Positions 1 to 7,286 of a DNA stretch of 64,000 nucleotides are shown here, piece after piece. The DNA comes from Stutzerimonas kunmingensis. GTDB lineage: Bacteria; Pseudomonadota; Gammaproteobacteria; Pseudomonadales; Pseudomonadaceae. The DNA lies in assembly GCF_002929225.1 (NCBI RefSeq), contig NZ_PISM01000014.1, positions 682,001 through 746,000 on the forward strand, read 5' to 3'. The position numbers and the translations under genes were made by a program. The notes below the pieces were generated by a model that was not told where the DNA came from, did not search any database, and worked only from the letters and a program-made list of their open reading frames with translations. The number at the start of each line of letters is the position of its first letter. Positions within the stretch are counted from its first letter, which is position 1.

Positions 1-979
1 CGAAACCATTCAGTCCGAACAATGCCAGCCCCCCCAGCGTCGAGATAAGCACGACGTAGTCCGGCATCTTTGTATCCTTTCCAACCAGAATTGGTCTGAG
101 GATGTTATCCACCAGGCCGATTACCAACACACCATAAAGCGTGAGTATCACGCCCTGCCAGATCGCGCCGGTCATCAGGAAATAGATGGCTACCGGCGTC
201 CATATCAGGCCCGCCCCGACAGCGGGCAACAATGACAGGAATGCCATCAGCACGCCCCACAGCAGCGCCCCGGAGATCCCGAGCACGGCGAAGATGATTC
301 CGCCGAGCGCTCCTTGGGTAACGGCGACGACAATGTTTCCTTTTACCGTCGCGCGTACGACTCGCGTGAACTTGCTGAACAGGCGCCGCTTCTGAGCATC
401 GCTGAGCGGAATGGCCTTCCGGATACGCGCCACCAGATCACGCCCGTCGCGAATCAAGAAGAACAGCAGGTACAGCATGACAAAGAAGCTGACCAGAAAC
501 TGGAACGTCCCCTGGCCAAAACTGAACGCTTTTGTCGCGAGGAATTGACTTCCCTCGAGCGCCCCAGAGGCCAGCCGTTCACGCATGGAATCGAGGTCAC
601 CGAAACCGAAGCGCTGAAGCTGCAGCTGGATCGATTGAGGCAGGAGCTCGCGGAAGTTGACGACCCAGCTGCCGATGTCCAGCTCGCCACTTTCGATCTG
701 CTTGTAGAGGATCGCACCCTCTTGAACCAGCATCCCGGCGATCAGAATCACCGGCAGTACGGCGACCAGCAACGAAACTAGCAAGGTGATCAGAGCTGTC
801 AGGTTGCGTCGCTGGCTAAACCGTCTGTAAAGATAGCGCTGCAAGGGGGCGAAGATGATCGCCAGTATCACCGCCCAGAAGACTGCCCCATAGAACGGCA
901 GCAGGATCCAGCCAAAAGCCAGAGACACCACCACCAGCAGCGCAAGAAAGACCTTCTGCTCGAGCCTCGAATTGTCCAT
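1..979 (-). CDS. AI-2E family transporter (PerM/YdiK-like), C-terminus beyond window
   Basis: Reverse-strand reading from ATG at 979 gives MDNSRLEQKVFLALLVVVSL, then a run of membrane segments and a central soluble stretch (about residues 85-150). Further membrane helices follow, with the family-typical stretch VDNILRPILVGK near the edge. The frame stays open to base 1, so the last helices are missing (326 codons seen; the family is about 350-380). AI-2E/PerM-family proteins are inner-membrane permeases. Some export autoinducer-2 and others act as Na+/H+ antiporters, so the substrate cannot be named. Only a weak AGGG lies before the start. The antiporter gene at 1102-2430 lies upstream on the same strand, about 120 bases away. 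Confidence 0.85.
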   Translation of the reverse strand, partial: MDNSRLEQKVFLALLVVVSLAFGWILLPFYGAVFWAVILAIIFAPLQRYLYRRFSQRRNLTALITLLVSLLVAVLPVILIAGMLVQEGAILYKQIESGELDIGSWVVNFRELLPQSIQLQLQRFGFGDLDSMRERLASGALEGSQFLATKAFSFGQGTFQFLVSFFVMLYLLFFLIRDGRDLVARIRKAIPLSDAQKRRLFSKFTRVVRATVKGNIVVAVTQGALGGIIFAVLGISGALLWGVLMAFLSLLPAVGAGLIWTPVAIYFLMTGAIWQGVILTLYGVLVIGLVDNILRPILVGKDTKMPDYVVLISTLGGLALFGLNGF

Positions 980-1050
980 TGTTGACCCTGTCGCTGCGTT
1001 TGGTTCTGTTTAGTCAACGAGCGACGGTACGAGTGCGGGTCTGGCAGATG

Positions 1051-1093
1051 ATTCAGTGTCAGGCCGGGGTTAGGCGTACAGCTGACACTGAAT
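1051..1093. repeat. 12-bp perfect inverted repeat between two permease genes
   Basis: ATTCAGTGTCAG (1051-1062) and CTGACACTGAAT (1082-1093) are perfect reverse complements around a 19-base spacer. The repeat starts 8 bases beyond the stop of the antiporter gene at 1102-2430. It could act as a transcription terminator or mRNA 3' stabiliser for that gene, but there is no run of T after it on either strand. A protein-binding palindrome for the next gene is an alternative. Confidence 0.5.
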
Positions 1094-1101
1094 TTGATGC
1101 G

Positions 1102-2430
1102 TTACAGCGTCATTGCCGCCAACCAACCAAATGCCAGAAGTGGCAGGTTGTAATGTAGAAACGTCGGCACGACAGTATCCCAGATATGATTGTGCTGGCC
1201 GTCCGCATTCAACCCGGCGGTCGGACCGAGAGTGGAGTCCGATGCGGGAGAACCGCCATCGCCCAGAGCACCGGCAGTCCCGACCAGACTGACGATCGCC
1301 AACGGACTGAAGCCAAGCTCGACACCTAGGGGAACAAAAATCGCGGCAATGATCGGCACTGTGGAAAAAGAAGACCCAATTCCGATGGTTACCAGCAATC
1401 CCACCAGGAGCATCAACAGCGCGCCGACAGCCTTGCTGTCGCCGATCCATTGAGTCGAAGCGTCTACCAGCAACTTGACCTCGCCCGTTTCACGCATCAC
1501 CTCGGCAAAACCAGCGGCCGCGATCATGATGAAGCCAATCATGGCCATCATCTTCATCCCGTCGGTGAACAGGTCATCCGCTTCGCGCCAGCGCACCACG
1601 CCGGAAACGGAAAAGATCACGAACCCAGCAAGCGCGCCAAGTATCATCGAGTCCAGCCAAAGCTGAATCACGAAGGCCGCTGCAACTGCGACAGCAGCCA
1701 CCAGCAGCGTGAGGGGACTGTAGGTCACTGTAGTTTTTTCAAGCTGCTCGACACGCACGAGGTCGTATTCGCGGGGCTTTCGATAGCTATAAAAAGCAAT
1801 CAGCAATCCCGCGAGCATCCCGATTGCGGGGATCAGCATTGCCTGCGTGACTTTGATTCCAGTTACATCCACGCCACTTTTAGCAACGTTTGCCAGCAAG
1901 ATCTCGTTCAAGAAAATATTGCCGAACCCGACCGGGAGAAACATATACGGGGTAATCAGACCGAACGCGAGCACACATGCAATCAAACGCCTATCAATCT
2001 TCATCTTCGACAGCACAAAAAGCAGCGGGGGAACCAGTAGGGGAATAAATGCGATATGAATAGGAAGGATATTCTGTGATGAAACAGCAACGGCAAGCAG
2101 CAAGCCGATCATCATCCACTTAACCGCTCCGCCCCCTTGCGCCCCTTGCTTTCCAACCAAAGCTAGCGCCTTGTCAGCAAGGGCGTGAGCCAACCCGCTT
2201 TTTCCAATGGCAACGGCAAACGCACCCAGCAACGCATAAGACAAGGCAACTGTTGCGCCACCGCCTAGCCCCTTGTTGAATGCCGCCAAGCTACCCTCAA
2301 TTCCCAAGCCACCAATCAAACCGCCAGCCATGGCTCCAGCGATGAGCGCGACCACTACATGCACGCGGCACAGACTCAGGATCAGCATGATGCCAACAGC
2401 CGCAACAACTGCGTTCATTGAACTCTCCAT
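1102..2430 (-). CDS. Na+/H+ antiporter family permease (NhaC/YuiF-like)
   Basis: A 442-residue, very hydrophobic protein with about 11-12 predicted membrane segments. It carries the ion-transporter-superfamily signature [15 protein letters not shown] (about residues 392-406), followed by a histidine- and asparagine-containing loop ([10 protein letters not shown]). This pattern fits the Na+/H+ antiporter family PF03553. Members exchange Na+ for H+ or carry small organic substrates such as histidine, so the substrate is open. ATG 2430 follows a GGAGAG ribosome site; MNAVV four codons in is an alternative start. Base composition is less GC-rich than most of the window, in line with the accessory character of the first 5 kb. 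Confidence 0.8.
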   Translation of the reverse strand: MESSMNAVVAAVGIMLILSLCRVHVVVALIAGAMAGGLIGGLGIEGSLAAFNKGLGGGATVALSYALLGAFAVAIGKSGLAHALADKALALVGKQGAQGGGAVKWMMIGLLLAVAVSSQNILPIHIAFIPLLVPPLLFVLSKMKIDRRLIACVLAFGLITPYMFLPVGFGNIFLNEILLANVAKSGVDVTGIKVTQAMLIPAIGMLAGLLIAFYSYRKPREYDLVRVEQLEKTTVTYSPLTLLVAAVAVAAAFVIQLWLDSMILGALAGFVIFSVSGVVRWREADDLFTDGMKMMAMIGFIMIAAAGFAEVMRETGEVKLLVDASTQWIGDSKAVGALLMLLVGLLVTIGIGSSFSTVPIIAAIFVPLGVELGFSPLAIVSLVGTAGALGDGGSPASDSTLGPTAGLNADGQHNHIWDTVVPTFLHYNLPLLAFGWLAAMTL

Positions 2431-2649
2431 ACAAACGACAAACGTCGCGAAAAAAACGCCGTACTCTGCAATAACGGAACTGGGGTGTCAAAAGCAGATC
2501 TGCACGATAAGCAACTTACACGTATCTACCTGGGCAACGCGCTGCACGAGAATGCTTTACCCAAATGCCTACTTAGCCCACCTTTGTCTGTATAGATACC
2601 AAGCATAGCAATGATCAGACCGCACTTAGTGATTCGCGCTGGGCAATGC

Positions 2650-3006
2650 TTAATCGCCGCAGTATTCACAACCGCTTGTACAGGTTTCATGAATACGGAT
2701 GCGCGAAAGCTCAGGCAGAAGCGGTTTGAGCTCAGTCCAGATCCATTTCGCAAGATTCTCGCTTGTGGGGTTTTCTAACCCAGGAATATCGTTCAGATAA
2801 TTGTGATCCAGCAGCTCATACAACGGCTTGAAGACAGACTTGATTTCACCAAAATCGCGGATCCAGCCCGTATGCGGATCCACCGTACCGCTGATATATA
2901 ACGCTACCCGGAAAGAATGCCCGTGCAGTCGGCCACATTTGTGTCCCTGCGGTACATTCGGCAAACGATGTGCTGACTCAAACGTAAACTCTTTGAATAT
3001 TTCCAC
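2650..3006 (-). CDS. queD: 6-carboxy-5,6,7,8-tetrahydropterin synthase (QueD)
   Basis: A 118-residue protein with the complete QueD/PTPS fold signature. FESAHRL carries the first zinc histidine, CGRLHGHSF carries the catalytic cysteine and two more zinc histidines, LDHNYLND carries the catalytic histidine, and PTSENLAKW carries the substrate-binding glutamate region. The enzyme converts 7,8-dihydroneopterin triphosphate to 6-carboxytetrahydropterin, the first dedicated step of preQ0/queuosine synthesis, in the cytoplasm. Length matches the short bacterial QueD type. No other queuosine gene is adjacent, so it is a solitary locus. It is the last intact gene before the rRNA/IS scar. Confidence 0.93.
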   Translation of the reverse strand: MEIFKEFTFESAHRLPNVPQGHKCGRLHGHSFRVALYISGTVDPHTGWIRDFGEIKSVFKPLYELLDHNYLNDIPGLENPTSENLAKWIWTELKPLLPELSRIRIHETCTSGCEYCGD

Positions 3007-3298
3007 TAGATAGACTCACAGTCTGGTCGCCAGATTGAGGGGCGATTTTACGCATTTTGACAGCGTGGCACATGCATTACACCAGCTGTAGATGCTGGGC
3101 GATGAGCGAATGAATGGCTGTGGAAGTGCTGAAGCACTAACGGCACACGGCGGAGCCGGAAAACTGCAAAGGACTACGTGGTTGGTCGCCCCCCGGCTCC
3201 AGGCAGACGAAAACAGCACAAGATAACTGCAGTTCAGCTGCACTATCGGCAATTCCAGCACCGCCTTAGCGCCTTGTGCTTTTCTCTGCCCCAAAAGC

Positions 3299-3332
3299 AA
3301 ACCCCCGACCAGCTTACGCGGGTCGGGGGTTT
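3299..3332 (-). terminator. Terminator downstream of the 5S rRNA remnant
   Basis: ACCCCCGACC and GGTCGGGGGT form a 10-bp stem around an 11-base loop. Read on the minus strand the stem is preceded by AA and followed by TTTGCTTTTG. It sits about 10 bases beyond the 3' end of the 5S fragment, where an rrn operon terminator belongs. Confidence 0.8.
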
Positions 3333-3342
3333 GGGAAAGGAG

Positions 3343-3413
3343 CTTGACGATGACCTACTCTCACATGGGGAGACCCCACACTACCATCGGCGATGCGTCG
3401 TTTCACTACTGAG
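3343..3413 (-). rRNA. 5S rRNA, 3' fragment only
   Basis: The minus strand reads CTCAGTAGTGAAACGACGCA, then CGCCGATGGTAGTGTGGGG, and ends with GAGAGTAGGTCATCGTCAAG. These are the conserved central and 3' parts of Pseudomonas 5S rRNA. The first roughly 45-50 bases of the ~120-base gene are absent, and at 3413/3414 the sequence switches to an IS5-family transposase gene. No 16S or 23S sequence lies upstream. This is a dead rRNA end: the product could not fold into 5S, because helix I and loop A partners are gone. An assembly join between two multicopy repeats is possible. Confidence 0.9.
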
Positions 3414-3617
3414 TCAGTTTTGCATCAGGTGCACGCGCAGCATCGCCATCAGCGGATAGGCCGGACGACCGCCTTCACCCTTGGGATAATGCGGCTCGAT
3501 CAAGGCAATCAAACCCTTCCACGGCACCACCCGATCCATTTCGATCAAGAACAACTCTTTGCGGGTCTGCTTGCGCTTGCCGGCGTACTCGGCGTCAGCG
3601 AAGGTCATCTGCTTCAT
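3414..3617 (-). pseudogene. IS5-family transposase, N-terminal fragment
   Basis: The 67 codons read MKQMTFADAEYAGKRKQTRK, then LFLIEMDRVVPWKGL and GGRPAYPLMAMLRVHLMQN. This is the typical N-terminal DUF772 region of IS5-subgroup transposases. Family members continue MQNW and run to roughly 320 residues with a DDE domain. Here the frame hits TGA exactly at the junction with 5S rRNA, so the whole catalytic domain is lost. The fragment cannot transpose by itself. Confidence 0.9.
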
Positions 3618-3682
3618 GGGGAAACTCAGCGGGTGGAATCCGGGTATTTTGCCAAAATCTGGAAGTCTTCTTCAGAGTTTCC
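3414..3682 (-). mobile_element. IS5-family insertion sequence, 5' fragment
   Basis: This is the upstream end plus the first 67 codons of an IS5-family transposase gene. The outer end is taken as GGAAACTCTGAAGAAG, read on the minus strand from 3682. It is followed by TTAA (3683-3686), which matches the YTAR target preferred by IS5 elements. The other end of the element is missing and is replaced by 5S rRNA sequence at 3413. The exact IS boundary is inferred from the TTAA and from the interrupted downstream gene, not from a second terminal repeat. Confidence 0.75.
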
Positions 3683-4174
3683 TTAATGGTCGCCGCCATG
3701 CTTCCGGCTGTTGCCGGTGCGGCTCCCATGACCGGTGACAAGGAAATCACATTGGGTGGCGCAGGAAGCAGCGACAAGGACTTTGACGATACTGTGTTTT
3801 CCGTACAGGGAAGTTGGGGCCAGTATTTAAGCGAATCTTCTCTCTGGGGTGTCCGGCAGACTGTCAATGCGCGTGATACCGAGGGAGAAAGTGTCAAGTT
3901 CGATGGCTCGACTCGCGTCTTCTATGACTATCACTTCGGCACCGGCAAGGCACGGCCTTTCATAGGTGCGAGCATTGGTGGTGTCTACGGTGACCGGGTA
4001 GACGAGACGTTCATGGCGGGGCCGGAAGTCGGCTTCAAGTACTGGGTTCAGGACAAGACGTTCATTACCGCGATGGCGGAATATCAGTTCCTGTTCAAGA
4101 GCGGCAGCGATGCACAGGATCGATATGATGACGGAGTGTTCCTCTACAGCATCGGTGTTGGCTTCAACTACTGA
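3683..4174 (+). pseudogene. Outer-membrane beta-barrel protein, start removed by the IS
   Basis: The frame encodes the end of a signal peptide (MVAAMLPAVAGAAP at 3686), then alternating amphipathic strands. It ends in FLYSIGVGFNY, with the aromatic C-terminus expected for BamA-dependent insertion into the outer membrane. The about 150-residue mature part resembles small OmpW/OmpA-like barrel porins. The usual start (a lysine-containing n-region of about 8-12 residues) is missing: upstream codons stay open into the IS end without an ATG. The only ATG (3686) would leave a signal peptide with no positive charge and no clear ribosome site. I therefore call it disrupted by the IS insertion. Weak expression from ATG 3686 cannot be excluded. 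Confidence 0.65.
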
Positions 4175-4180
4175 GCAGGA

Positions 4181-4210
4181 CATGCGCGATGTCACCCGAC
4201 ATCGCGCATG
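4181..4210 (+). terminator. Strong hairpin after the barrel gene
   Basis: CATGCGCGATGTC (4181-4193) and GACATCGCGCATG (4198-4210) form a perfect 13-bp stem with an ACCC loop, 6 bases after the barrel stop. There is no clean T-run, but stability and position fit a terminator. It could also block readthrough from the opposite side. Confidence 0.65.
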
Positions 4211-4236
4211 CTAAATTGCCTGTGTCTTCGTCAAAG

Positions 4237-4276
4237 TGCCGTTTCGCTTGTTTTAATGCCGCTTCGCTTGTTTTTG
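4237..4276. repeat. Imperfect 20-bp tandem repeat
   Basis: TGCCGTTTCGCTTGTTTTAA is followed directly by TGCCGCTTCGCTTGTTTTTG, 17 of 20 positions alike. It lies 11 bases beyond the SIR2 gene stop. On the minus strand it is an A-rich sequence. It may be a duplication scar; no function is evident. Confidence 0.6.
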
Positions 4277-4287
4277 GAAAAAGGCTC

Positions 4288-5079
4288 TCAGGTTTCAACC
4301 AGTTGCTGCAGGAAGTTCTTCAGCGCAACGCCGGGTTCATCGTCTTCCGATGCAATCATGCGAATTCCCCATTGCCTCAACACTTCTTCCTGAACCGGGT
4401 TCGGCTTGTGTGAGAACACATATGAAATGGGCCGGACACCGAGCGTCTCGTGTTCGTTCCATATCTTCGACAGCTTGTGAAATAGCAGACGTATATTGGT
4501 ATCGGAAAGACTGTATCCGATAAACAGAACGGCCTTGCTCAATGTGTCGGCGCGTAACTTGATATCCAGCGGCGTTTCGAACTGCAGGCGCTGGTAGTAG
4601 CTGGTCTCGTCAAGCACGATCGAGGCGTCATCATCGAAGTCACCGTGGAACTTGACGATCTGCCTGACGCCATCACGGGCCTTGGTCAGGTCACTGGCGT
4701 TGGCGATCTTGATGTAGTCCACCGCATGGGCGTCATGGGCGTACTCCAGCCAACGGTCATAGTTGGTGGTATAGATCGCCGGAAAACGGCCACGCACGAT
4801 CAGTCGATGAATTTCCGAGTCACGTACTTCGATGTTGCGATGCCACTCACGGTCCATCCAGCTGCGCAGCGGGCCGATGCTGCCTTTCCTGATCCGGTAG
4901 TACTCGGCCAGAGCGAGGAAATTACCGTAGGTGTTGAACACCTCCGGGTCGTAGTCGAGCTGCACGGCGATCTCGTCGATCAGCTCCTTCCACGGCGGCA
5001 AGCCAATGTTGGCGGATACGCCGGAACCGACAAAAAGGATCAGGCGATTGGTCCGGTACGCTTCGTGGAGCTGGTCCAT
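4288..5079 (-). CDS. SIR2-like NADase, probable defence effector
   Basis: A 263-residue protein made almost entirely of a SIR2-like Rossmann domain. It shows FVGSGVSANIGLPPW (residues 16-30, NAD-binding GSG), YTTNYD (103-108, catalytic-type Asn106), KFHGD (143-147, catalytic-type His145) and FIGYSLSD (186-193). The Asn/His pair needed for NAD+ cleavage in defence SIR2 proteins is intact. The zinc-binding cysteines of true sirtuin deacetylases are absent. SIR2-like proteins of this size are effectors that deplete NAD+ in several anti-phage systems. The start ATG lies 6 bases after the stop of the HAM1-like gene, whose last codons hold its ribosome site (GGGAG), so the two are translationally coupled. 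Composition is less GC-rich than the flanks. Confidence 0.88.
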   Translation of the reverse strand: MDQLHEAYRTNRLILFVGSGVSANIGLPPWKELIDEIAVQLDYDPEVFNTYGNFLALAEYYRIRKGSIGPLRSWMDREWHRNIEVRDSEIHRLIVRGRFPAIYTTNYDRWLEYAHDAHAVDYIKIANASDLTKARDGVRQIVKFHGDFDDDASIVLDETSYYQRLQFETPLDIKLRADTLSKAVLFIGYSLSDTNIRLLFHKLSKIWNEHETLGVRPISYVFSHKPNPVQEEVLRQWGIRMIASEDDEPGVALKNFLQQLVET

Positions 5080-5085
5080 GGTTGC

Positions 5086-5634
5086 TCAGGACTCCCGCAG
5101 ATAGGCGACGAAGGCGTCGAGTGCGCGCCGGCGCATGGAAAGGCCGTTCTTTTGCGTGCCCAGCTGCGCGAACGTCTGGGTCTGGCCTTCGGGAATGAAC
5201 ACGTCGTCCCATTCGAAGCCGCCATGCCCGGCTGGCGACGGTGCGATGCGCCCGGCGACCACGCCTTCGAAGAAATGCCGTTTGCGACCGTCGCAATAGC
5301 CGATCAGGGTCCGCGCCTCGGCGGCCGGATCGTCCAGCCGCCCGATCAGCTCCGAGAATCGCTCGGCCTGCAGTCGGTCCCAGAAGATCTGCGTCAGCCC
5401 GCCGGGAAAGCCGTTGAGGCTGTTGATGAAAAGCCCGGTGTGTTCGACGAAGACCGGTTTACCGATCATCTTGAAGGCGACCAGCAGCTTGTCGCTGACC
5501 AGCTGGTGCAGGTCCTCGGTACGCAGCTCCTCGATACGGATGGGAAAGGGCTTCACCTCGATCCCGCTGGGCTGGAGGATCTCGCAAACCTCGAGGATCT
5601 TCTGCGGGTTGATGGACGCGAAGCGGATTTTCAT
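5086..5634 (-). CDS. HAM1/ITPase-like protein with altered active site, probable nucleotide sensor
   Basis: A 182-residue protein of the RdgB/HAM1/ITPA fold (non-canonical purine NTP pyrophosphatase). It shows ASINPQKILEV (residues 6-16, keeping the Asn and Lys that bind phosphate), FVEHTGLFIN (62-71), GFEWDDVFIPEG (139-150, the specificity loop FxWD) and QKNGLSMRRRAL (161-172). In active enzymes the second motif reads DDSGL or EDTCL and the last reads SHR. Here the catalytic aspartate is His65 and the SHR histidine is Met167. Binding without efficient hydrolysis is therefore likely. ATG 5634 starts the homologous region. An in-frame ATG at 5706 would add 24 non-conserved residues. It pairs with the SIR2 gene 6 bases downstream. 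Confidence 0.85.
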   Translation of the reverse strand: MKIRFASINPQKILEVCEILQPSGIEVKPFPIRIEELRTEDLHQLVSDKLLVAFKMIGKPVFVEHTGLFINSLNGFPGGLTQIFWDRLQAERFSELIGRLDDPAAEARTLIGYCDGRKRHFFEGVVAGRIAPSPAGHGGFEWDDVFIPEGQTQTFAQLGTQKNGLSMRRRALDAFVAYLRES

Positions 5635-5819
5635 GGAACGAGCCAGCTCCGGTTTCGACGGATGAATGCTGCCGCCACGACGGCCGCCCTTGTCTGTATG
5701 ACGCAAGGTGAGTGGCTCGGTTCTCCTGCCCAGCGGATTAATCGATCAGGCGCGCCTATGGACGTTGCAGCGCCACGTCTTAAAGGAATGACATTGCAGA
5801 CTCTGGCGGGGAGGGCGCT

Positions 5820-6260
5820 TCAGCTCCGGCCCGGACGCATCGGGCAGACTGCCTGCACCTGACGGATGCGCTCGGCGGGGACGCGCAGCTGCCGTAGCAG
5901 GTACTCGGCGAATTCCGGCGTGAATGGCTGACGGGCGATGGCCTGTTGCATGCAGAACAGCCAGGCATCGCGTTCGGCTTCGCCGACCTGCCAGCGGGTA
6001 TGGAACTGCGGAATGCTGATGCCGCCATACTTCTCTGCGTATCGCTTCGGGCCACCCAGCCAGCCGCTCAGAAAGCTCGCCAGCCGGTCCCGGGCGTCGC
6101 TCACGTCTGCCGGATACATTGCACGAACGCCCGCGGCTTCTGGCGCCAGGTCCATCACCTGGTAGAAGTCCGCGACCAGCTGTTGCAGGCCCGGTTCGCC
6201 GCCGGCTGCCTGGAACGAGGCGTCGCCGACGCCGAACGCGGGACCTTGATTGGGGTTCAT
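5820..6260 (-). CDS. Group II truncated haemoglobin
   Basis: A 146-residue 2-over-2 globin. The proximal-histidine region (PQFHTRWQVGEAERDAW, about residues 103-119) matches the group II pattern, in which the haem-ligating His precedes a conserved E-R-D-x-W. Group II globins bind O2 and NO and are linked to protection against nitrosative or oxidative stress. No cytochrome or reductase partner is adjacent. It is divergent from uspA across 135 bases that include an FNR/ANR-like site. The gap of 185 bases to the HAM1-like gene suggests a separate transcript. Confidence 0.85.
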   Translation of the reverse strand: MNPNQGPAFGVGDASFQAAGGEPGLQQLVADFYQVMDLAPEAAGVRAMYPADVSDARDRLASFLSGWLGGPKRYAEKYGGISIPQFHTRWQVGEAERDAWLFCMQQAIARQPFTPEFAEYLLRQLRVPAERIRQVQAVCPMRPGRS

Positions 6261-6305
6261 CAGACTCGTCTCTGGCTCGTTGAAAGGGCGCGAGATGATG
6301 CGCGC

Positions 6306-6319
6306 TTGTGCCAGATCAA
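6306..6319. promoter_or_regulatory. Candidate ANR/FNR box between globin and uspA
   Basis: TTGTGCCAGATCAA fits the dyad TTGAT-N4-ATCAA at 8 of 10 positions, with one perfect half (read TTGAT on the minus strand). It lies 77 bases before uspA and 46 before the globin start. Oxygen-responsive control would suit both genes; this is inference from sequence only. Confidence 0.35.
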
Positions 6320-6395
6320 AACAAGTGCGAGCAGCGCCCGCAACGCGCAGGCAGCTGGTCTAAGCTGAAGGTCCACACAACAGCGGAGACAGGAA

Positions 6396-6827
6396 ATGCG
6401 CAGGCTTCTGGTTGCATACGATGGTTCGGACAACGCCAAGCGCGCCCTGCAGTATGTCGTCGATCTGGCGCGGGATACCGGGATCGCGCTACAGGTGCAT
6501 GTGGTCAACGTTCAGCACGAACCGATCATCTACGGCGAATACGTGACGTCGGCGATGATCGATGAACTCAACAACGGCCTGATGGCCAAGGCGCGCTCCG
6601 TGCTCGACGAAGCGGCAGCCGTGTTGCAGGCCGGCGGCCTGAGCTGCGAAACCCATGCGCTGCTGGGCAATGTTGCCGAGCAGGTCAACGACGCGGTCAA
6701 GCGGCTGGGCTGCGACACGGTGGTGATGGGCACCCGTGGTCTAGGCAGCTTCACCGGGATGCTGATGGGCTCGGTGGCGAACCGGGTGATCCATGAGGTA
6801 TCGGTCCCGGTGCTCTTGGTCAAGTGA
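6396..6827 (+). CDS. Universal stress protein, UspA family
   Basis: A 143-residue single Usp domain. It begins MRRLLVAYDGSDNAKRAL with the nucleotide-binding aspartate, and ends with the ATP-binding signature G-x2-G-x9-G-S (GTRGLGSFTGMLMGS, about residues 112-126) and VPVLLVK. ATP-binding Usp proteins of this type help survival under growth arrest and low oxygen. Their molecular partner is usually unknown. It is monocistronic, with a GGAGACAGG region before the start. Confidence 0.92.
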   Translation: MRRLLVAYDGSDNAKRALQYVVDLARDTGIALQVHVVNVQHEPIIYGEYVTSAMIDELNNGLMAKARSVLDEAAAVLQAGGLSCETHALLGNVAEQVNDAVKRLGCDTVVMGTRGLGSFTGMLMGSVANRVIHEVSVPVLLVK

Positions 6828-6848
6828 GCTGAATGTCGGTCTGGCCGA

Positions 6849-7193
6849 TCAGTCCTGCTTGCCCTTGAGCAGATCGGCCAGGTTGGCGAAGGCCTTGAAG
6901 GTTTCCTTCGGGCCCAGGTCGCTGCCCGGCCTGGCTTCGGCCTGGTACTGGTTGTCGGTGTAGCGGGAATGCTCGTTGTCGTGGCAGTACAGGCAGAGCA
7001 GCTCCCAGTTCGAGCCATCCTCGGGGTTGTTGTCGTGGTTGTGGTCCTTGTGGTGGACCGTCAACTCGCTCAGGCGCTTGCCGGAAAATTCCCGCGCGCA
7101 ACGACCGCAGACCCAGGGATACATCTTCAGTGCTTTTTCCCGATAGCCTTGTTCGCGCTGACTGTAGGGCGTGGTCGGTTTGCTGCTGCTCAT
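6849..7193 (-). CDS. yajD: HNH nuclease family protein, YajD-like
   Basis: A 114-residue protein with the zinc-stabilised HNH motif: CGRC (about 29-32), VHHKDHNHDNN (about 45-55) with the catalytic histidine pair, and CLYCHDNEH (about 66-74). Length and the YRExALKMYPWVCGRC start match the YajD family, found as a solitary chromosomal gene in many gammaproteobacteria. Its substrate is not established. ATG 7193 (MSSSKPTTPYSQREQGYR) fits the family start; an upstream ATG would add 13 non-conserved residues. Confidence 0.85.
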   Translation of the reverse strand: MSSSKPTTPYSQREQGYREKALKMYPWVCGRCAREFSGKRLSELTVHHKDHNHDNNPEDGSNWELLCLYCHDNEHSRYTDNQYQAEARPGSDLGPKETFKAFANLADLLKGKQD

Positions 7194-7286
7194 GGTGAAT
7201 GCTCGCCGGGTTCGTTGTTCGTCAGGGCCCACCCCCGCGTCGGCATCGCCACGCGCGGGAACAGCCCCAAGTAAAGTCGATGGCTG

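Noticed and set aside
3016..3300. 94-codon minus-strand ORF between queD and the 5S remnant
   Set aside because: No ribosome site, no domain and Cys/Ser/Ala-rich random composition. I treat 3007-3298 as non-coding.
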